A stretch of DNA of 64,000 nt, from positions 43,729 to 107,728 of the forward strand of contig NZ_JAKUDN010000002.1 in NCBI RefSeq assembly GCF_024259865.1. Reading direction: 5' to 3'. Position numbers and translations under genes: made by a program. The stretch comes from Candidatus Synchoanobacter obligatus (GTDB lineage: Bacteria > Pseudomonadota > Gammaproteobacteria > Comchoanobacterales > Comchoanobacteraceae). Numbering within the stretch: the first letter of the stretch is position 1; each line of letters opens with the position of its first letter. Shown here one piece after another: positions 43,134-53,520 of this stretch. The notes beneath the pieces are model-generated. The model was not told the origin of the DNA and did not search any database. It saw only the letters and a program-made list of their open reading frames with translations.

Positions 43134-46100
43134 TTATACATACTCACCGTAGGCTACACAACAGCTTTCAACACCATTCAATGATGCGATGCCTTCAATG
43201 AGAGCATCGCTAGCCATCACTTTAAAGGGCAAACTAAATTCCGCAATACCGTCTTGACTCAAATACTTGATAGTCACCTCACTTCTCCCTGGCTGACCTG
43301 ATAACTTTGCAACAATCTCATTCACATTGATTGGCGCGCTTGCTTCTAACACAATTTCTATCTTTGGTGCTGATTTCTGACGACACTCATCTAAAGATTG
43401 GGCTTTAAGACATTGTAGACGCGTATTTTGAGTAAACTGGTCAAGGCTTGTTGCTCCTTCTGCTAAAATAATACCAGGCTGACTGAGCAACTCATATGCC
43501 TGTGTATAGACTTCATCAAAAAACGCGACATCAATTTTGCCGGTTTCATCTGACAATTCAACAAAAGCGATCCGCCCGCCCTTCTTCGTTTTAATCACTT
43601 TGATTTTATTCACCACGCCAGCAATTCGTACAGAAGACATGGATACACCCACTTGTGCAATCCGTTTAACCCCAAGACAATTTAATTCATCACGAGACTC
43701 TGCAACTGGATGACCTGATTGATAATAACCCAGCGTATCTTTTTCATATTGTAATGCCATTCTTTTAGGCATTGGTGGCACTTGTTTATAACGAAAAGAA
43801 ACCTCCCCACCTAGTAAGTCCTGCTGTCCTTGTAGACTATCTGACGATTGTCTTTGAAACGTTTGTACCGCCGTGTTAATCGATGCTAACAATGTTGCTC
43901 TATTCTGACCAAATACATCACAAGCCCCTGCCTTAATCAATGACTCTAATAACTTTTTATTAACCTTTCCTCCTGAGGCACATACATCCAGTAAGTCCTG
44001 AAAACCTTCACTTGGACGGTCTTTAACCAACTGCATTGCAATACTGTGACCAACACCCTTTATCGCAGATAAACCATAACGAATCACACCCTCTTTAACC
44101 ACCGAGAACATTTGCTGACTTGCATTGATATCCGGTGACAACACCGATATACCCATACCCGCCACATCCTCAAGGAAAATCATCACCTTCTCGGTATTAT
44201 CCATATCTGAAGACAACACAGCCGCCATAAACTCAGTAGTATAGTTGGCTTTTAACCACGCCGTTTGGTAAGAAATTAATGCATAAGCTGCTGAGTGTGA
44301 CTTGTTAAAACCGTAACCTGCAAACTTCTCCATTAGATCAAAAATTTCTTTAGCAATAGCAACATCGATCTTGGCTTCTATTGCCCCTGCAGAGAATATT
44401 TCTCTTTGCTTCTCCATCTCTTCAGGCTTCTTCTTACCCATAGCACGTCTTAATAAATCCGCACCGCCAAGAGAATACCCTGCCATATCCTGAGCGATCT
44501 GCATCACCTGCTCTTGATAAAGAATCACACCATAGGTATTGTTCAATATCGGTTCTAGTAAAGGATGTTGGTAAACGACCTCATCAATACCATGCTTACG
44601 TTTTACAAAATCATCGACCATTCCAGATTGAAGCGGCCCAGGACGATACAGTGCAACCAATGCAATAATGTCTTCAAAGCAATCCGGAACCAAACGATCA
44701 ATCAGCTCTTTCATTCCCTGCGATTCAAGCTGAAAAACACCTGTTGTTAAGCACCCCTGCAAAAGCTCAAAAGCTTTTTTATCATCCAGCGGAATGGTTG
44801 CTATATCAATTGAAAGCCCTTGAGACGACTGAATATTTTTTAGCGCCCAATCAATAATAGTGAGCGTCCGTAACCCCAAGAAATCAAACTTCACCAACCC
44901 TATTTTTTCAATATCATCTTTATCATACTGGGTCACAATACCTGCTTGTGATTCATCTCGATAAACCGGAGAAAAGTCACTAATCTCTGAAGGTGCAATC
45001 ACCACACCCCCCGCATGGGTCCCCACATTCCTAACCAAGCCTTCTAGTACAAGACAAAAGTCAATTAACTGACGGACCTCCTGCTCTTCAGCATAACGCT
45101 TTGTGAGCATAGGCTCTTGAGCCATGGCTTTTTCCAAAGTAATCCCCAAATCAAATGGAATTAGCTTAGCCAACTTATCTACAAACCCGTAGGGATGACC
45201 CATAACACGCCCAACATCCCGGATAACCGCTTTTGCTGCCATACGACCATAAGTTATAATCTGAGAAACATTCAGCCTCCCATACTTTTTAGCTACATAA
45301 TCAATCACCCGATCTCGCCCGATCATACAGAAATCGATGTCAAAATCCGGCATTGAAACCCGCTCAGGGTTCAAAAATCGTTCGAATAATAAGTCATACA
45401 CCAGCGGATCAATATCGGTTATCTCTAAGGCATATGCCACCAATGATCCCGCACCAGAACCTCTACCTGGACCTACAGGCACTTGGTTTAATTTTGACCA
45501 CTTGATAAAGTCTGCAACAATTAAGAAGTAACTTGAAAAGCCCATTTTGGTAATGGTCTCTACCTCTCGTTGCATTCTATCATAATAGAGCTGTTTGTCT
45601 TTAGGAGGCTCAGCCATTACTGAAAAACGCCGCTCTAGGCCTCGTAATGACTCTTGTAAAAAAAAGTCTTTATCTGATACCGCAGCAACCTCAGGAAGAT
45701 AGACTTTTCCCATGCTTAATGTCACATTACAGCGCTTCGCTAGAATATTGGTATTTTCTAATACTTGCTTTGCATCAGAAAAAACCTCATGCATTTGAAT
45801 GGCACTCTTAAAATACTGTTCTTTACTATGTGACTGTGCTCTAGTTTTATCCTGAATAACCCGGCCTTGGTGAATGCATAACCGAATCTCATGCGCTTGA
45901 TAATCCGCTTGCGCCATAAAGCACACATTATTCACAGCCACCAATGGTAACTCATACTGATACGCAAACGCTGTCCATGCATAATTTGCTTGCTCATACG
46001 TTAAATTTAACCGTGTCAAAGAACCGAATAAACGTCTTTTAAGCAACAAGGGTTTAAATGGCTCTAAAAGCTCAGCCAGTGCATTATTTTGTGTTGAGAT

Positions 46101-46502
46101 TAAAGATTCTAAACCATTTAAATGCAGAATTACCGCAACACCATCAGATTGAATCACATGTTGGTGATTGACAACTGGACGTGAGTCAATTCTAACATCA
46201 GACAGATAAGCATCACTCAACAACCGAACAACCTGCTGATACCCATTGTCATTTAAACACAATAGCGTGGCTTTAATAACCGAACCATCAAGATCAAAGA
46301 TAACGTCAGCACCTGGAATAGGCTTAATGCCTGCTTGACGCATTTTTTGGTAAAATTTTACCCAACCAAACATATTATCTATATCGGTTAAAGCAACAGA
46401 AAATATACGCTTCTCAGCAGAAGCTGATGACAATTCTGATAATCGGCACAATCCTTCAGATAAGGAGTGATCCGAATGCACTTGTAAATGGGAGAAATTC
46501 AA
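43134..46502 (-). CDS. dnaE: DNA polymerase III alpha subunit DnaE
   Basis: Replicative polymerase catalytic subunit. 1122 residues, slightly under the 1160 of E. coli. N-terminal PHP domain (HLQVHSDHSLSEG), palm with catalytic aspartates in MPDFDIDFC (about 384-392) and VKFDFLGLRTL (about 540), helix-hairpin-helix region, and C-terminal OB domain (VRIAGVVNKIKVIKTKKGG). Start is TTG at 46502 with the ribosome site (GGAG) inside the end of rnhB. rnhB-dnaE is the standard gammaproteobacterial order. Confidence 0.98.
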   Translation of the reverse strand: MNFSHLQVHSDHSLSEGLCRLSELSSASAEKRIFSVALTDIDNMFGWVKFYQKMRQAGIKPIPGADVIFDLDGSVIKATLLCLNDNGYQQVVRLLSDAYLSDVRIDSRPVVNHQHVIQSDGVAVILHLNGLESLISTQNNALAELLEPFKPLLLKRRLFGSLTRLNLTYEQANYAWTAFAYQYELPLVAVNNVCFMAQADYQAHEIRLCIHQGRVIQDKTRAQSHSKEQYFKSAIQMHEVFSDAKQVLENTNILAKRCNVTLSMGKVYLPEVAAVSDKDFFLQESLRGLERRFSVMAEPPKDKQLYYDRMQREVETITKMGFSSYFLIVADFIKWSKLNQVPVGPGRGSGAGSLVAYALEITDIDPLVYDLLFERFLNPERVSMPDFDIDFCMIGRDRVIDYVAKKYGRLNVSQIITYGRMAAKAVIRDVGRVMGHPYGFVDKLAKLIPFDLGITLEKAMAQEPMLTKRYAEEQEVRQLIDFCLVLEGLVRNVGTHAGGVVIAPSEISDFSPVYRDESQAGIVTQYDKDDIEKIGLVKFDFLGLRTLTIIDWALKNIQSSQGLSIDIATIPLDDKKAFELLQGCLTTGVFQLESQGMKELIDRLVPDCFEDIIALVALYRPGPLQSGMVDDFVKRKHGIDEVVYQHPLLEPILNNTYGVILYQEQVMQIAQDMAGYSLGGADLLRRAMGKKKPEEMEKQREIFSAGAIEAKIDVAIAKEIFDLMEKFAGYGFNKSHSAAYALISYQTAWLKANYTTEFMAAVLSSDMDNTEKVMIFLEDVAGMGISVLSPDINASQQMFSVVKEGVIRYGLSAIKGVGHSIAMQLVKDRPSEGFQDLLDVCASGGKVNKKLLESLIKAGACDVFGQNRATLLASINTAVQTFQRQSSDSLQGQQDLLGGEVSFRYKQVPPMPKRMALQYEKDTLGYYQSGHPVAESRDELNCLGVKRIAQVGVSMSSVRIAGVVNKIKVIKTKKGGRIAFVELSDETGKIDVAFFDEVYTQAYELLSQPGIILAEGATSLDQFTQNTRLQCLKAQSLDECRQKSAPKIEIVLEASAPINVNEIVAKLSGQPGRSEVTIKYLSQDGIAEFSLPFKVMASDALIEGIASLNGVESCCVAYGEYV

Positions 46503-46505
46503 CCT

Positions 46506-47069
46506 CTAGTTCTCCGGAACTTTGCAAAATGATTTTCTATGGTGTGGCAACACACCCAGAGCCCCTATCGCAGCCCTATGCTTTACCGTCCCATAACCTG
46601 CATGAGTATGAAAACCGTAACCTGGATAACGCTGCGACATTGCGTCCATTATATGATCTCTAATATGCTTTGCAACAATAGAGGCTGCCATTATTGCAAG
46701 TTCTTTTTGATCGCCCTTTACAATTGCCTGACATGGCATAGGAATATCAATCGTATCTCTACCATCAACTAAGACCTTATCTGGCACGATTAACAATTGA
46801 TTAACCGCTCTTGCCATCGCCAGCTTTGTTGCCTGAAGAATATTGACTCTATCAATCTCTGCAACCGAGCCAACCGCAAAAGACCATGCGCGAGATTCTT
46901 TGGTGATCACTGAGAAAAGCTGGGCTCTTTTTAATCGCGTGAGTTTTTTAGAGTCATTCAAACCCAAAATGGGCTGCTCTAATATCACCGCCGCCGCAAC
47001 AACAGGACCTGCTAATGGCCCTCGCCCTGCTTCGTCAACACCCGCAATTATTTCAGAGAACGTATACAC
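46506..47069 (-). CDS. rnhB: Ribonuclease HII
   Basis: Cleaves RNA in RNA-DNA hybrids, especially single embedded ribonucleotides. 187 residues with the N-terminal acidic motif (AGVDEAGRGPLAGPVV), DSKKLT, and a later aspartate in VLVDGRD and in the KHIRDHIMD stretch. The start is GTG at 47069, overlapping the end of skp by 22 bases. Between skp and dnaE; the lpx genes that usually separate skp and rnhB are absent. Confidence 0.96.
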   Translation of the reverse strand: MYTFSEIIAGVDEAGRGPLAGPVVAAAVILEQPILGLNDSKKLTRLKRAQLFSVITKESRAWSFAVGSVAEIDRVNILQATKLAMARAVNQLLIVPDKVLVDGRDTIDIPMPCQAIVKGDQKELAIMAASIVAKHIRDHIMDAMSQRYPGYGFHTHAGYGTVKHRAAIGALGVLPHHRKSFCKVPEN

Positions 47070-47560
47070 TCTTCTGTCAGGCTAAAGTCGCTGTCCACAT
47101 AAAGCAACGCCTGCTTTGGATAAACAACTTGAATTTTATACTTCTTAGCCAATTTTTCAGAAATTTCAGAAACTTGATTCATGTAATTTGACTTAATCTC
47201 TTGCTGACGTGAGTAGTATTCTCCGCTCATTTCAGAACCTTGCTGAGAGAGTTTCGTTGCCATTTCACGGATTTCACGCTCTCGATTCTCACGCACAATA
47301 TCCGTCATAGTAGGCGCGTCTTTCTCTAAATCTACCTGCATCTGTTCTAAACGCTTCTTAGCCGCTTCAAAATCCGTATGCCTTGATTCAAAATCTTCTC
47401 TTAATGAGTCAATCTTATTACTAATAACCTGTGAAGAGAACACTTCTTCTAGGTCTATGTATGCAATGTGAAACTGCTTAATTGCCACACTTTCTGCTGA
47501 TGTTAACGTGCTTAATGAAAGCAAACTTGCCAAAACTGCACTCGAAAAAAACCTCTTCAT
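47048..47560 (-). CDS. skp: Periplasmic chaperone Skp (OmpH)
   Basis: Trimeric jellyfish-shaped chaperone that carries outer-membrane proteins to BamA. 170 residues with a signal peptide (MKRFFSSAVLASLLSLSTLTSA) and long coiled-coil tentacles (SLREDFESRHTDFEAAKKRLEQMQ through YMNQVSEISEKLAKKYKI). Next to bamA as usual. Its stop is overlapped by the rnhB start. Confidence 0.93.
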   Translation of the reverse strand: MKRFFSSAVLASLLSLSTLTSAESVAIKQFHIAYIDLEEVFSSQVISNKIDSLREDFESRHTDFEAAKKRLEQMQVDLEKDAPTMTDIVRENREREIREMATKLSQQGSEMSGEYYSRQQEIKSNYMNQVSEISEKLAKKYKIQVVYPKQALLYVDSDFSLTEECIRSLK

Positions 47561-47614
47561 AACTAACTCCTCCTTCGTTCAATACATACTGCCAAATATA
47601 GCAGTTATAATCAA

Positions 47615-49957
47615 TTAAAACATTCTACCTGGGCTTAATGAAAAGCTTTTAAACTCTTCCGAACTTTCTTTGTTAAATGGAATCCCCAACGACACAGTAA
47701 AATCTCCCATTGGTAATGCAATTGTCCCTGAAACACCTGCTGACCCCCTTAGTTCTGATAAAGAGATTGACTGTCCTTCTTCAAAAACATTCCCGACATC
47801 TACATACACGTAGGTTCTCACTAAATCAGGAAACGGGGATGGCGTTTGAACCTCTAAGTTTGCAACAAACAACTTATCTCCACCCTTACTGCGCTCAACC
47901 TTTGAATAAATATTCTTTGTCTGTTTTTTTGTTTCTTCATCAATTTCATAGGTAGTATCGATATATTTAGGACCTAACTGACCATAACCACGAACAGAAC
48001 CTAGTCCACCTGCAAAATACCTTGCAAAAAATGGTACATCTGCACCTTCATTTTTATAGTCATTCACATACTTCGCCATTAAACGGCCTCTAAGAACAAA
48101 TGGCTGTTCAAACATTTCACCTAAAGGGTAATAGCCCGTTACGCTACCTTCAACATCATAGTATGTCACCGCATCACCAAATGGCAAAGCGACTCCAACA
48201 TGCGCATCAGCAACAATACCCTTCGTTGGTAAATAAGCACTATCAATATCCCTATAAGTAACACCAAAACCAGTTTTAACCTGAGTGACATCATCACTAT
48301 CACGGTTTTCAAAAAACTTTCTAACCAATGATGACGCTTTATCCACTTCGTAATATTTGTTCATCTTATAACCCAATATTGTATTTGCACGCAAATGTCT
48401 CGATATAGGCATTGTGTATGCCGCTCCCAAGCCAAACGCATCAGAATGATATGTGAGTGTCTCCTTGTTTTCTTTGTCCATTTTGCTGTACGTCGCAGAG
48501 AACCCTAGAGAATGACCAGATAGCGTTATATTCGGGATCAGATACTCGAACGCCAGGTCACGCTTTTTGCTACCAACAGATGCTTTCGCACTCAAAGAGT
48601 GACCATAACCTAGTAGGTTTGTCTCCGACAATGAGGCTTTTGCAGAAATACCACCAACAAACTCCGCCCCTAACTCACCACCGAAAGTACTTGGGAGTTC
48701 TTCAATATTGACAAATACATCATAAACACCCTCTTCCACCTCTACAGTTGAAATAGCCACATCCTTAATGTATGGCAAGTTTTTTAAGGACTGTTCAGAC
48801 TGTCTAAGCATGCTCTTATCAAATACTTGTGCTTCACCCACTTTGAGCACTCGTCTTAAAGGCTCATCTTCTGTACTTCTATTTCCCCTGAAAAATATCA
48901 TGCGCGTCTTGGCAACGCTTTTATCTAACGTAACGGTCAGTTTAGACGTGTCCGCACCAACAATCACATCATCGACCAAAACTTTGTAGAACCCAGCATG
49001 CTTATCATCAGAAAAGAAATCTATCACCTCATGACGCAATGCCTGATGAATATTTACCGTATATGAGGCTCCAATTAACTTTTCTAAAATCCTTGCTTTT
49101 AACACTTCTGGCCACGGGGCCTGATCATTAACAAAATCAACCTCTGAGATAGTAAACTTGGGTCCTGGCACAATGTCAAATATCACTTTTTTATAGGTTG
49201 ACCGCCAAATACGCTGCGTTGGCGTCACATCAACCACGCGGAATGTCACTTTTGGTGCCCTGTATCCCTTCGCTTTATAAAAGTCTACCAAACGCAGACG
49301 ATCTTGTTCAATCATATAAGGGTTATATAAATCATCATACATTATAAAGGACAGTAACCCTGTTGTACCTGACCGGATTATCCGCTGTAAATCGCGATTC
49401 GCAAGATTAAAATCTCCAGAAAACTCAACCGCTTTCAACTTAATGGCGTCGCCTTCGTCTAAATGAATTTTCAAGGACACGACCCCTTCTGACAGCACTT
49501 CGCGATCAATTTTAATCACAGCATGTTCAAAACCACTGCCTCTCAAACCTGTCTGCTTCGCTATTCGCCATTCTTCTAAAGCTCTTTCATTAATCAGCTC
49601 GCCTTTAAGGACACCAATCGAGGCTAACTCTTTCTCAACAGACTCTGCACTAACAAACTCTGCCTCAACTGATACATCACCAACAACAGCATCTTCTGTC
49701 AAAATAATGGTTAAAACATGATCTTGTAGCTTGATCTCAACTTGAGAAAAGTATCCTGAACTATAAAGCTGCTGAATCTGATTTTTAATATCCTGACTGT
49801 CAACGTCTTGCCCAACAGAAACAGAGATATAGTGATCAACAGCCTCTTGAGGAAGAACACTAACCCCTTCAATATTAATTCGATCAATGACCTCGGCATG
49901 AGCAATGGAATATGCTAACAATGACACGAACAAAGGGAAAAAGGTCTTAAAATTCAC
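47615..49957 (-). CDS. bamA: Outer-membrane protein assembly factor BamA
   Basis: Core of the BAM machine that inserts beta-barrel proteins. 780 residues: signal peptide, five POTRA domains (the first begins IDRINIEGVSVLPQEAVDHYI), then a 16-stranded barrel from about residue 420. VRGY-containing loop (GGLGSVRGYGQLGP) matches the conserved VRGF of loop 6, and the protein ends in phenylalanine (SLSPGRMF) as barrels should. Runs directly from cdsA to skp. Confidence 0.97.
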   Translation of the reverse strand: MNFKTFFPLFVSLLAYSIAHAEVIDRINIEGVSVLPQEAVDHYISVSVGQDVDSQDIKNQIQQLYSSGYFSQVEIKLQDHVLTIILTEDAVVGDVSVEAEFVSAESVEKELASIGVLKGELINERALEEWRIAKQTGLRGSGFEHAVIKIDREVLSEGVVSLKIHLDEGDAIKLKAVEFSGDFNLANRDLQRIIRSGTTGLLSFIMYDDLYNPYMIEQDRLRLVDFYKAKGYRAPKVTFRVVDVTPTQRIWRSTYKKVIFDIVPGPKFTISEVDFVNDQAPWPEVLKARILEKLIGASYTVNIHQALRHEVIDFFSDDKHAGFYKVLVDDVIVGADTSKLTVTLDKSVAKTRMIFFRGNRSTEDEPLRRVLKVGEAQVFDKSMLRQSEQSLKNLPYIKDVAISTVEVEEGVYDVFVNIEELPSTFGGELGAEFVGGISAKASLSETNLLGYGHSLSAKASVGSKKRDLAFEYLIPNITLSGHSLGFSATYSKMDKENKETLTYHSDAFGLGAAYTMPISRHLRANTILGYKMNKYYEVDKASSLVRKFFENRDSDDVTQVKTGFGVTYRDIDSAYLPTKGIVADAHVGVALPFGDAVTYYDVEGSVTGYYPLGEMFEQPFVLRGRLMAKYVNDYKNEGADVPFFARYFAGGLGSVRGYGQLGPKYIDTTYEIDEETKKQTKNIYSKVERSKGGDKLFVANLEVQTPSPFPDLVRTYVYVDVGNVFEEGQSISLSELRGSAGVSGTIALPMGDFTVSLGIPFNKESSEEFKSFSLSPGRMF

Positions 49958-49973
49958 CGCAAAACTCCAAGTT

Positions 49974-50741
49974 TTAATTTATTAACGCGATTAAATACAC
50001 AAAAGGAATGACATACATCCAACTGTCAAATCTATCCAGCAATCCCCCGTGACCAGGTATCATACTCCCTGTGTCTTTTACACCCAAAATTCTCTTCTGG
50101 TAGCTTACGAGCAAATCACCTGTTATTGCCAATACGTATACCATGCTCAAAAACAATGTCAAGTATAATATCTGGATATCACGCACTATCAGCAGCATGA
50201 GAAAACAAACCATCAACCAAACGAAAGCTCCCATATATCCTTCTAAAGTTTTATTTGGACTTATTGCGGGAATGATACGCATCTTGCCATAAAACTTCCC
50301 AGCAAAGTAACCACAACTATCAATGCCCGCGATCAATCCTGCTGATATTAAGAGATAATCTGTATTTAAAAAATATAGCTGCTGCAAACAAAAGGTGAAT
50401 ACCGCGATATCAATCCATCCAATCCAAGTAAGCATATAACCCATATAATGATGCTTATGCCCATACAACATCAGTACAGATCTGATCAACCATGTAAATG
50501 CCACAAAACCCAACATCACATCAAAATAATGATGACACAATAGGTAACCTGGAACACCAAACACTCCCGCAAACAATCCCGGCAAAGGCATATCGAGCAT
50601 CTGCATTGACTCTAGCAAAATCAGACCCCCAAAAGCGAGAAAAAGCCACCAGACCCAAGTATCCGGAAATACTGCGAAAACCAATGCGAATACAGACACT
50701 AATAATAGGGCTGAGATAATACGAGTTTGAGTTTGACTCAC
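49974..50741 (-). CDS. cdsA: Phosphatidate cytidylyltransferase CdsA
   Basis: Makes CDP-diacylglycerol for phospholipid synthesis. 255 residues, about seven to eight membrane helices. The C-terminal family signature is visible: GDLLVSYQKRILGVKDTGSM then IPGHGGLLDRFDSW. ATG at 50741 overlaps the uppS stop by 4 bases. bamA follows directly; dxr and rseP, usual between them, are missing. Confidence 0.97.
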   Translation of the reverse strand: MSQTQTRIISALLLVSVFALVFAVFPDTWVWWLFLAFGGLILLESMQMLDMPLPGLFAGVFGVPGYLLCHHYFDVMLGFVAFTWLIRSVLMLYGHKHHYMGYMLTWIGWIDIAVFTFCLQQLYFLNTDYLLISAGLIAGIDSCGYFAGKFYGKMRIIPAISPNKTLEGYMGAFVWLMVCFLMLLIVRDIQILYLTLFLSMVYVLAITGDLLVSYQKRILGVKDTGSMIPGHGGLLDRFDSWMYVIPFVYLIALIN

Positions 50742-51430
50742 ACGCTTACTCCTACGTTTCCGAACCGGCGTTCTACCTTTGCATATGAGGCCAAAACAGA
50801 CTCTAAATGCTCTTGCCTAAAGTCCGGCCATTTCACATCAAGAAAATACAGCTCTGTATACGCCAAATGATACAACACAAAGTTACTTAAACGACGCTCT
50901 CCCCCTGTCCGAATCAAAATATCCGGATCAGATGGCAACAGCTGAGAAAAGGCTTGTTCAATCTGATCATCGCTCAAACTGACAGGGTTTTCCAATAGCT
51001 TTTGGGTCGTATGGTGTATGTGCCATTTGCCGCTAAAATTTAAAGCCACCGTAAGGGTTAACACCTTATTTGTTTTAGTTACCTCCTCCGCGTCTCTAAC
51101 CGCTTTTGAAAGCTCACACCCCAATCCCTGAACATCACCTATAACTTTTAAACACACACCCATGTCATGCATCTCTTGAGTATACTCTTGTAAGCTACGC
51201 ATAAAGACGGACAGCAAATAATGCAACTCCTCTTGCGGCCTAGCCATGTTATCACAACTTAAACCAAATACTGTCAATTCTTGAATACCCAGCCTAACCG
51301 AGCACTCAACAATTTCCCGGATAACCTTTGACCCTACTTGGTGCCCCACATGCCTAGCTTTGCCCAAAGAAGTTGCCCAACGGCCATTACCGTCCATAAT
51401 AATGGCTATATGTTTTGGCTTCTTAGACAT
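50738..51430 (-). CDS. uppS: Undecaprenyl diphosphate synthase
   Basis: Cis-prenyltransferase that makes the C55 lipid carrier for peptidoglycan. 230 residues. Catalytic aspartate in HIAIIMDGNGRWATSLG, and the C-terminal RTGGERRLSNFVLYHLAYTELYF motif with PDFRQEHLESVLASYAKVERRFG are clear. Begins one base from the frr end and overlaps cdsA. Confidence 0.97.
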   Translation of the reverse strand: MSKKPKHIAIIMDGNGRWATSLGKARHVGHQVGSKVIREIVECSVRLGIQELTVFGLSCDNMARPQEELHYLLSVFMRSLQEYTQEMHDMGVCLKVIGDVQGLGCELSKAVRDAEEVTKTNKVLTLTVALNFSGKWHIHHTTQKLLENPVSLSDDQIEQAFSQLLPSDPDILIRTGGERRLSNFVLYHLAYTELYFLDVKWPDFRQEHLESVLASYAKVERRFGNVGVSV

Positions 51431-51431
51431 T

Positions 51432-51977
51432 CTAAACTGTCATTAACTCTTTTTCTTTCTCATTCGTTAGCCGATCAATTTCGGCCACCATCTGATCCAT
51501 CACTTTTTGCACCTCAGCGCCAATTCGCCGCTCATCATCTTCTGATAGCAACTTGTCTTTGACTTGGTTTTTAGCTTCAGACAATGTGTTTCGACGTACA
51601 TTTCTTAAACCTATTTTGGCATTCTCAGCCTCAGACTTTAAGTGTTTCACCAACTGCTTACGACGCTCCTCTGTTAAGTCAGGAATCGGAACCCTCACCG
51701 CATCACCTGCTGCCACTGCATTCAAACCCAAATCAGAAACCTGAATGGCCTTGATAATTAATGGTACCGCCTGCTTATCCCACGGCGTCACCATCAACAT
51801 TCTTGCATCCGAGACACTGACATTGGCCATTTGATTTAGTGGTGTTTGACTTCCATAGTAATCCACTGTCACCTTATCTAACAAACCTGAATGCGCCCTT
51901 CCTGTTCTTAATGAAGAAAGCTCATTTTTATATGCATCAATAGAATTCTGCATAGTATTTTTCATCTCATCAATCAT
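51432..51977 (-). CDS. frr: Ribosome recycling factor Frr
   Basis: Splits terminated ribosomes together with EF-G. 181 residues with LSSLRTGRAHSGLLDKVTVDYYGSQTPLNQMANVSVSDARMLMVTPWDK and the C-terminal helix with IRNVRR-like (LRNVRRNTLSEAKNQVKDKLLSEDDERRIGAEVQKVMDQMVAEIDRL). Normal length. Follows pyrH as in other bacteria. Confidence 0.98.
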   Translation of the reverse strand: MIDEMKNTMQNSIDAYKNELSSLRTGRAHSGLLDKVTVDYYGSQTPLNQMANVSVSDARMLMVTPWDKQAVPLIIKAIQVSDLGLNAVAAGDAVRVPIPDLTEERRKQLVKHLKSEAENAKIGLRNVRRNTLSEAKNQVKDKLLSEDDERRIGAEVQKVMDQMVAEIDRLTNEKEKELMTV

Positions 51978-51987
51978 GAGTATACTC

Positions 51988-52689
51988 CTAACTTATTAAT
52001 GTTCCCTCGCCACTGCCTCTTAAAACATCCAGAAGCGCATTTGGCTTGTTTACATCAAACACAAAAATCGGCAACGAATACTGTTGACATTGAATAAATG
52101 CTCCCATATCCATTACCCTTAACTCTTTGGCAATCACATCATTAAAGGATATTTTATCAAACTTATTTGCCATCGCTTCCTCCAGTGGATCACGATCGTA
52201 GACACCATCAACACGAGTGGCTTTCAGCAATAACTCTGCCCCAATCTCTACTGCCCTTAAGCTGGCAGCGGAATCAGTTGTGACCAAAGGATTCCCGGTC
52301 CCTCCCGCAAAAATTACAACGGTTCCCTTTTCCAATAGCTGGCAAGCTTTTTTTGCATTAAATGGCTCCGCCAAACCTGGCATAGGCAATGCCGACATGA
52401 CTTCACAAGGCATATGGTTTTGCTCAAACATATCAGCCAAAACCACTCCATTAATCACGGTCGCTAGCATCCCTGCCGTATCTGCAGACAACCTTCCAAC
52501 ACCTTGATCAGATAACGACGCACCTCTGATCATGTTCCCACCACCTACAACGATGGCAACCTGAACACCTCTATCGACTGCAGAAGACACTTCTTTTACA
52601 ATACGACTAATCCATACAACATCAACCGAGTCTTCTATGCTTCCCAGAAGCTCTCCGCTTAGCTTAATTAAAACCCGGCGATACTGCAT
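51988..52689 (-). CDS. pyrH: UMP kinase PyrH
   Basis: Hexameric kinase that makes UDP from UMP. 233 residues. RRVLIKLSGELLGS at the N-terminus, IVVGGGNMIRGASLS for nucleotide binding, and ATRVDGVYDRDP are typical of the family. Sits between tsf and frr in the classic order. Confidence 0.98.
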   Translation of the reverse strand: MQYRRVLIKLSGELLGSIEDSVDVVWISRIVKEVSSAVDRGVQVAIVVGGGNMIRGASLSDQGVGRLSADTAGMLATVINGVVLADMFEQNHMPCEVMSALPMPGLAEPFNAKKACQLLEKGTVVIFAGGTGNPLVTTDSAASLRAVEIGAELLLKATRVDGVYDRDPLEEAMANKFDKISFNDVIAKELRVMDMGAFIQCQQYSLPIFVFDVNKPNALLDVLRGSGEGTLIS

Positions 52690-52710
52690 AATAAAACCTA
52701 TATAACTATC

Positions 52711-53520
52711 CTAAGATAATTCTACACGTTTAAAGCCTAATACACGAGCATTAGATTTAGCCAAATACTCATTAATTGTCATAGTTGTATCTTTTACAAA
52801 GGCTTGATCCAAAAGACACTTTTCCTTCAGGAACTTAGCAACCTTTCCTGCTACAATCTTTTCAACCAACTCTGGTTTGCTCATTTCTTGCGCTTGCGTC
52901 ACAAAGATTGCTTTTTCTCTTTCAACAATCTCTTGTGGCACATCAGCCCCAGACACGGCCAATGGGGACATCGCAACAACATGCATTCCAATATCTTTGC
53001 CTAATTCAGCGTTATCAACATCTAGCAGCACTGCACACGCCACTTTATCACCATGACTATATACTGAAACAAACTGATCATCACTTTGATGGAAATAAAC
53101 AGATGACAACTGAATGTTTTCACCAACACGTCCAACCAACTCAACACGCGCAGCCTCGACAGTTTCATCACCAAGACTTATTGCTTTTAAAGCCTCAAGA
53201 TCAGACACACCTTCAGAGAAAACTGCTGAAACAACTTTATTAACAAACGCCTGGAAATCGTCCCCATTTGCGACAAAGTCAGTTTCACAATTCACCCCGA
53301 CTATCGCAATACGGTGCGCATCAGACTGAATGCCTATCTTCCCTTCAGTTGCAGAACGGTTCGCTTTACTTTCAGCGCTCTTACCAAACTTAGCGCGAAT
53401 TGCATCATAGGCTTTCTCTAAATCCCAGTCCGCCTCAACCAGCGCTTTTTTACAGCTCATGATTCCAGCACCGGTACGCTCACGCAGCTCTACAATTAAT
53501 TTTGTGTTCCCACTCATCAC
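52711..53520 (-). CDS. tsf: Elongation factor Ts
   Basis: Exchanges GDP on EF-Tu. 269 residues. The N-terminal ubiquitin-associated part with LRERTGAGIMSCKKALVEADWDLEKAYDAIR and the core motif (CETDFVANGDDFQAFVN) are clear. ATG at 53520 touches the rpsB stop at 53521. Slightly short of the 283 residues of E. coli. Confidence 0.98.
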   Translation of the reverse strand: MMSGNTKLIVELRERTGAGIMSCKKALVEADWDLEKAYDAIRAKFGKSAESKANRSATEGKIGIQSDAHRIAIVGVNCETDFVANGDDFQAFVNKVVSAVFSEGVSDLEALKAISLGDETVEAARVELVGRVGENIQLSSVYFHQSDDQFVSVYSHGDKVACAVLLDVDNAELGKDIGMHVVAMSPLAVSGADVPQEIVEREKAIFVTQAQEMSKPELVEKIVAGKVAKFLKEKCLLDQAFVKDTTMTINEYLAKSNARVLGFKRVELS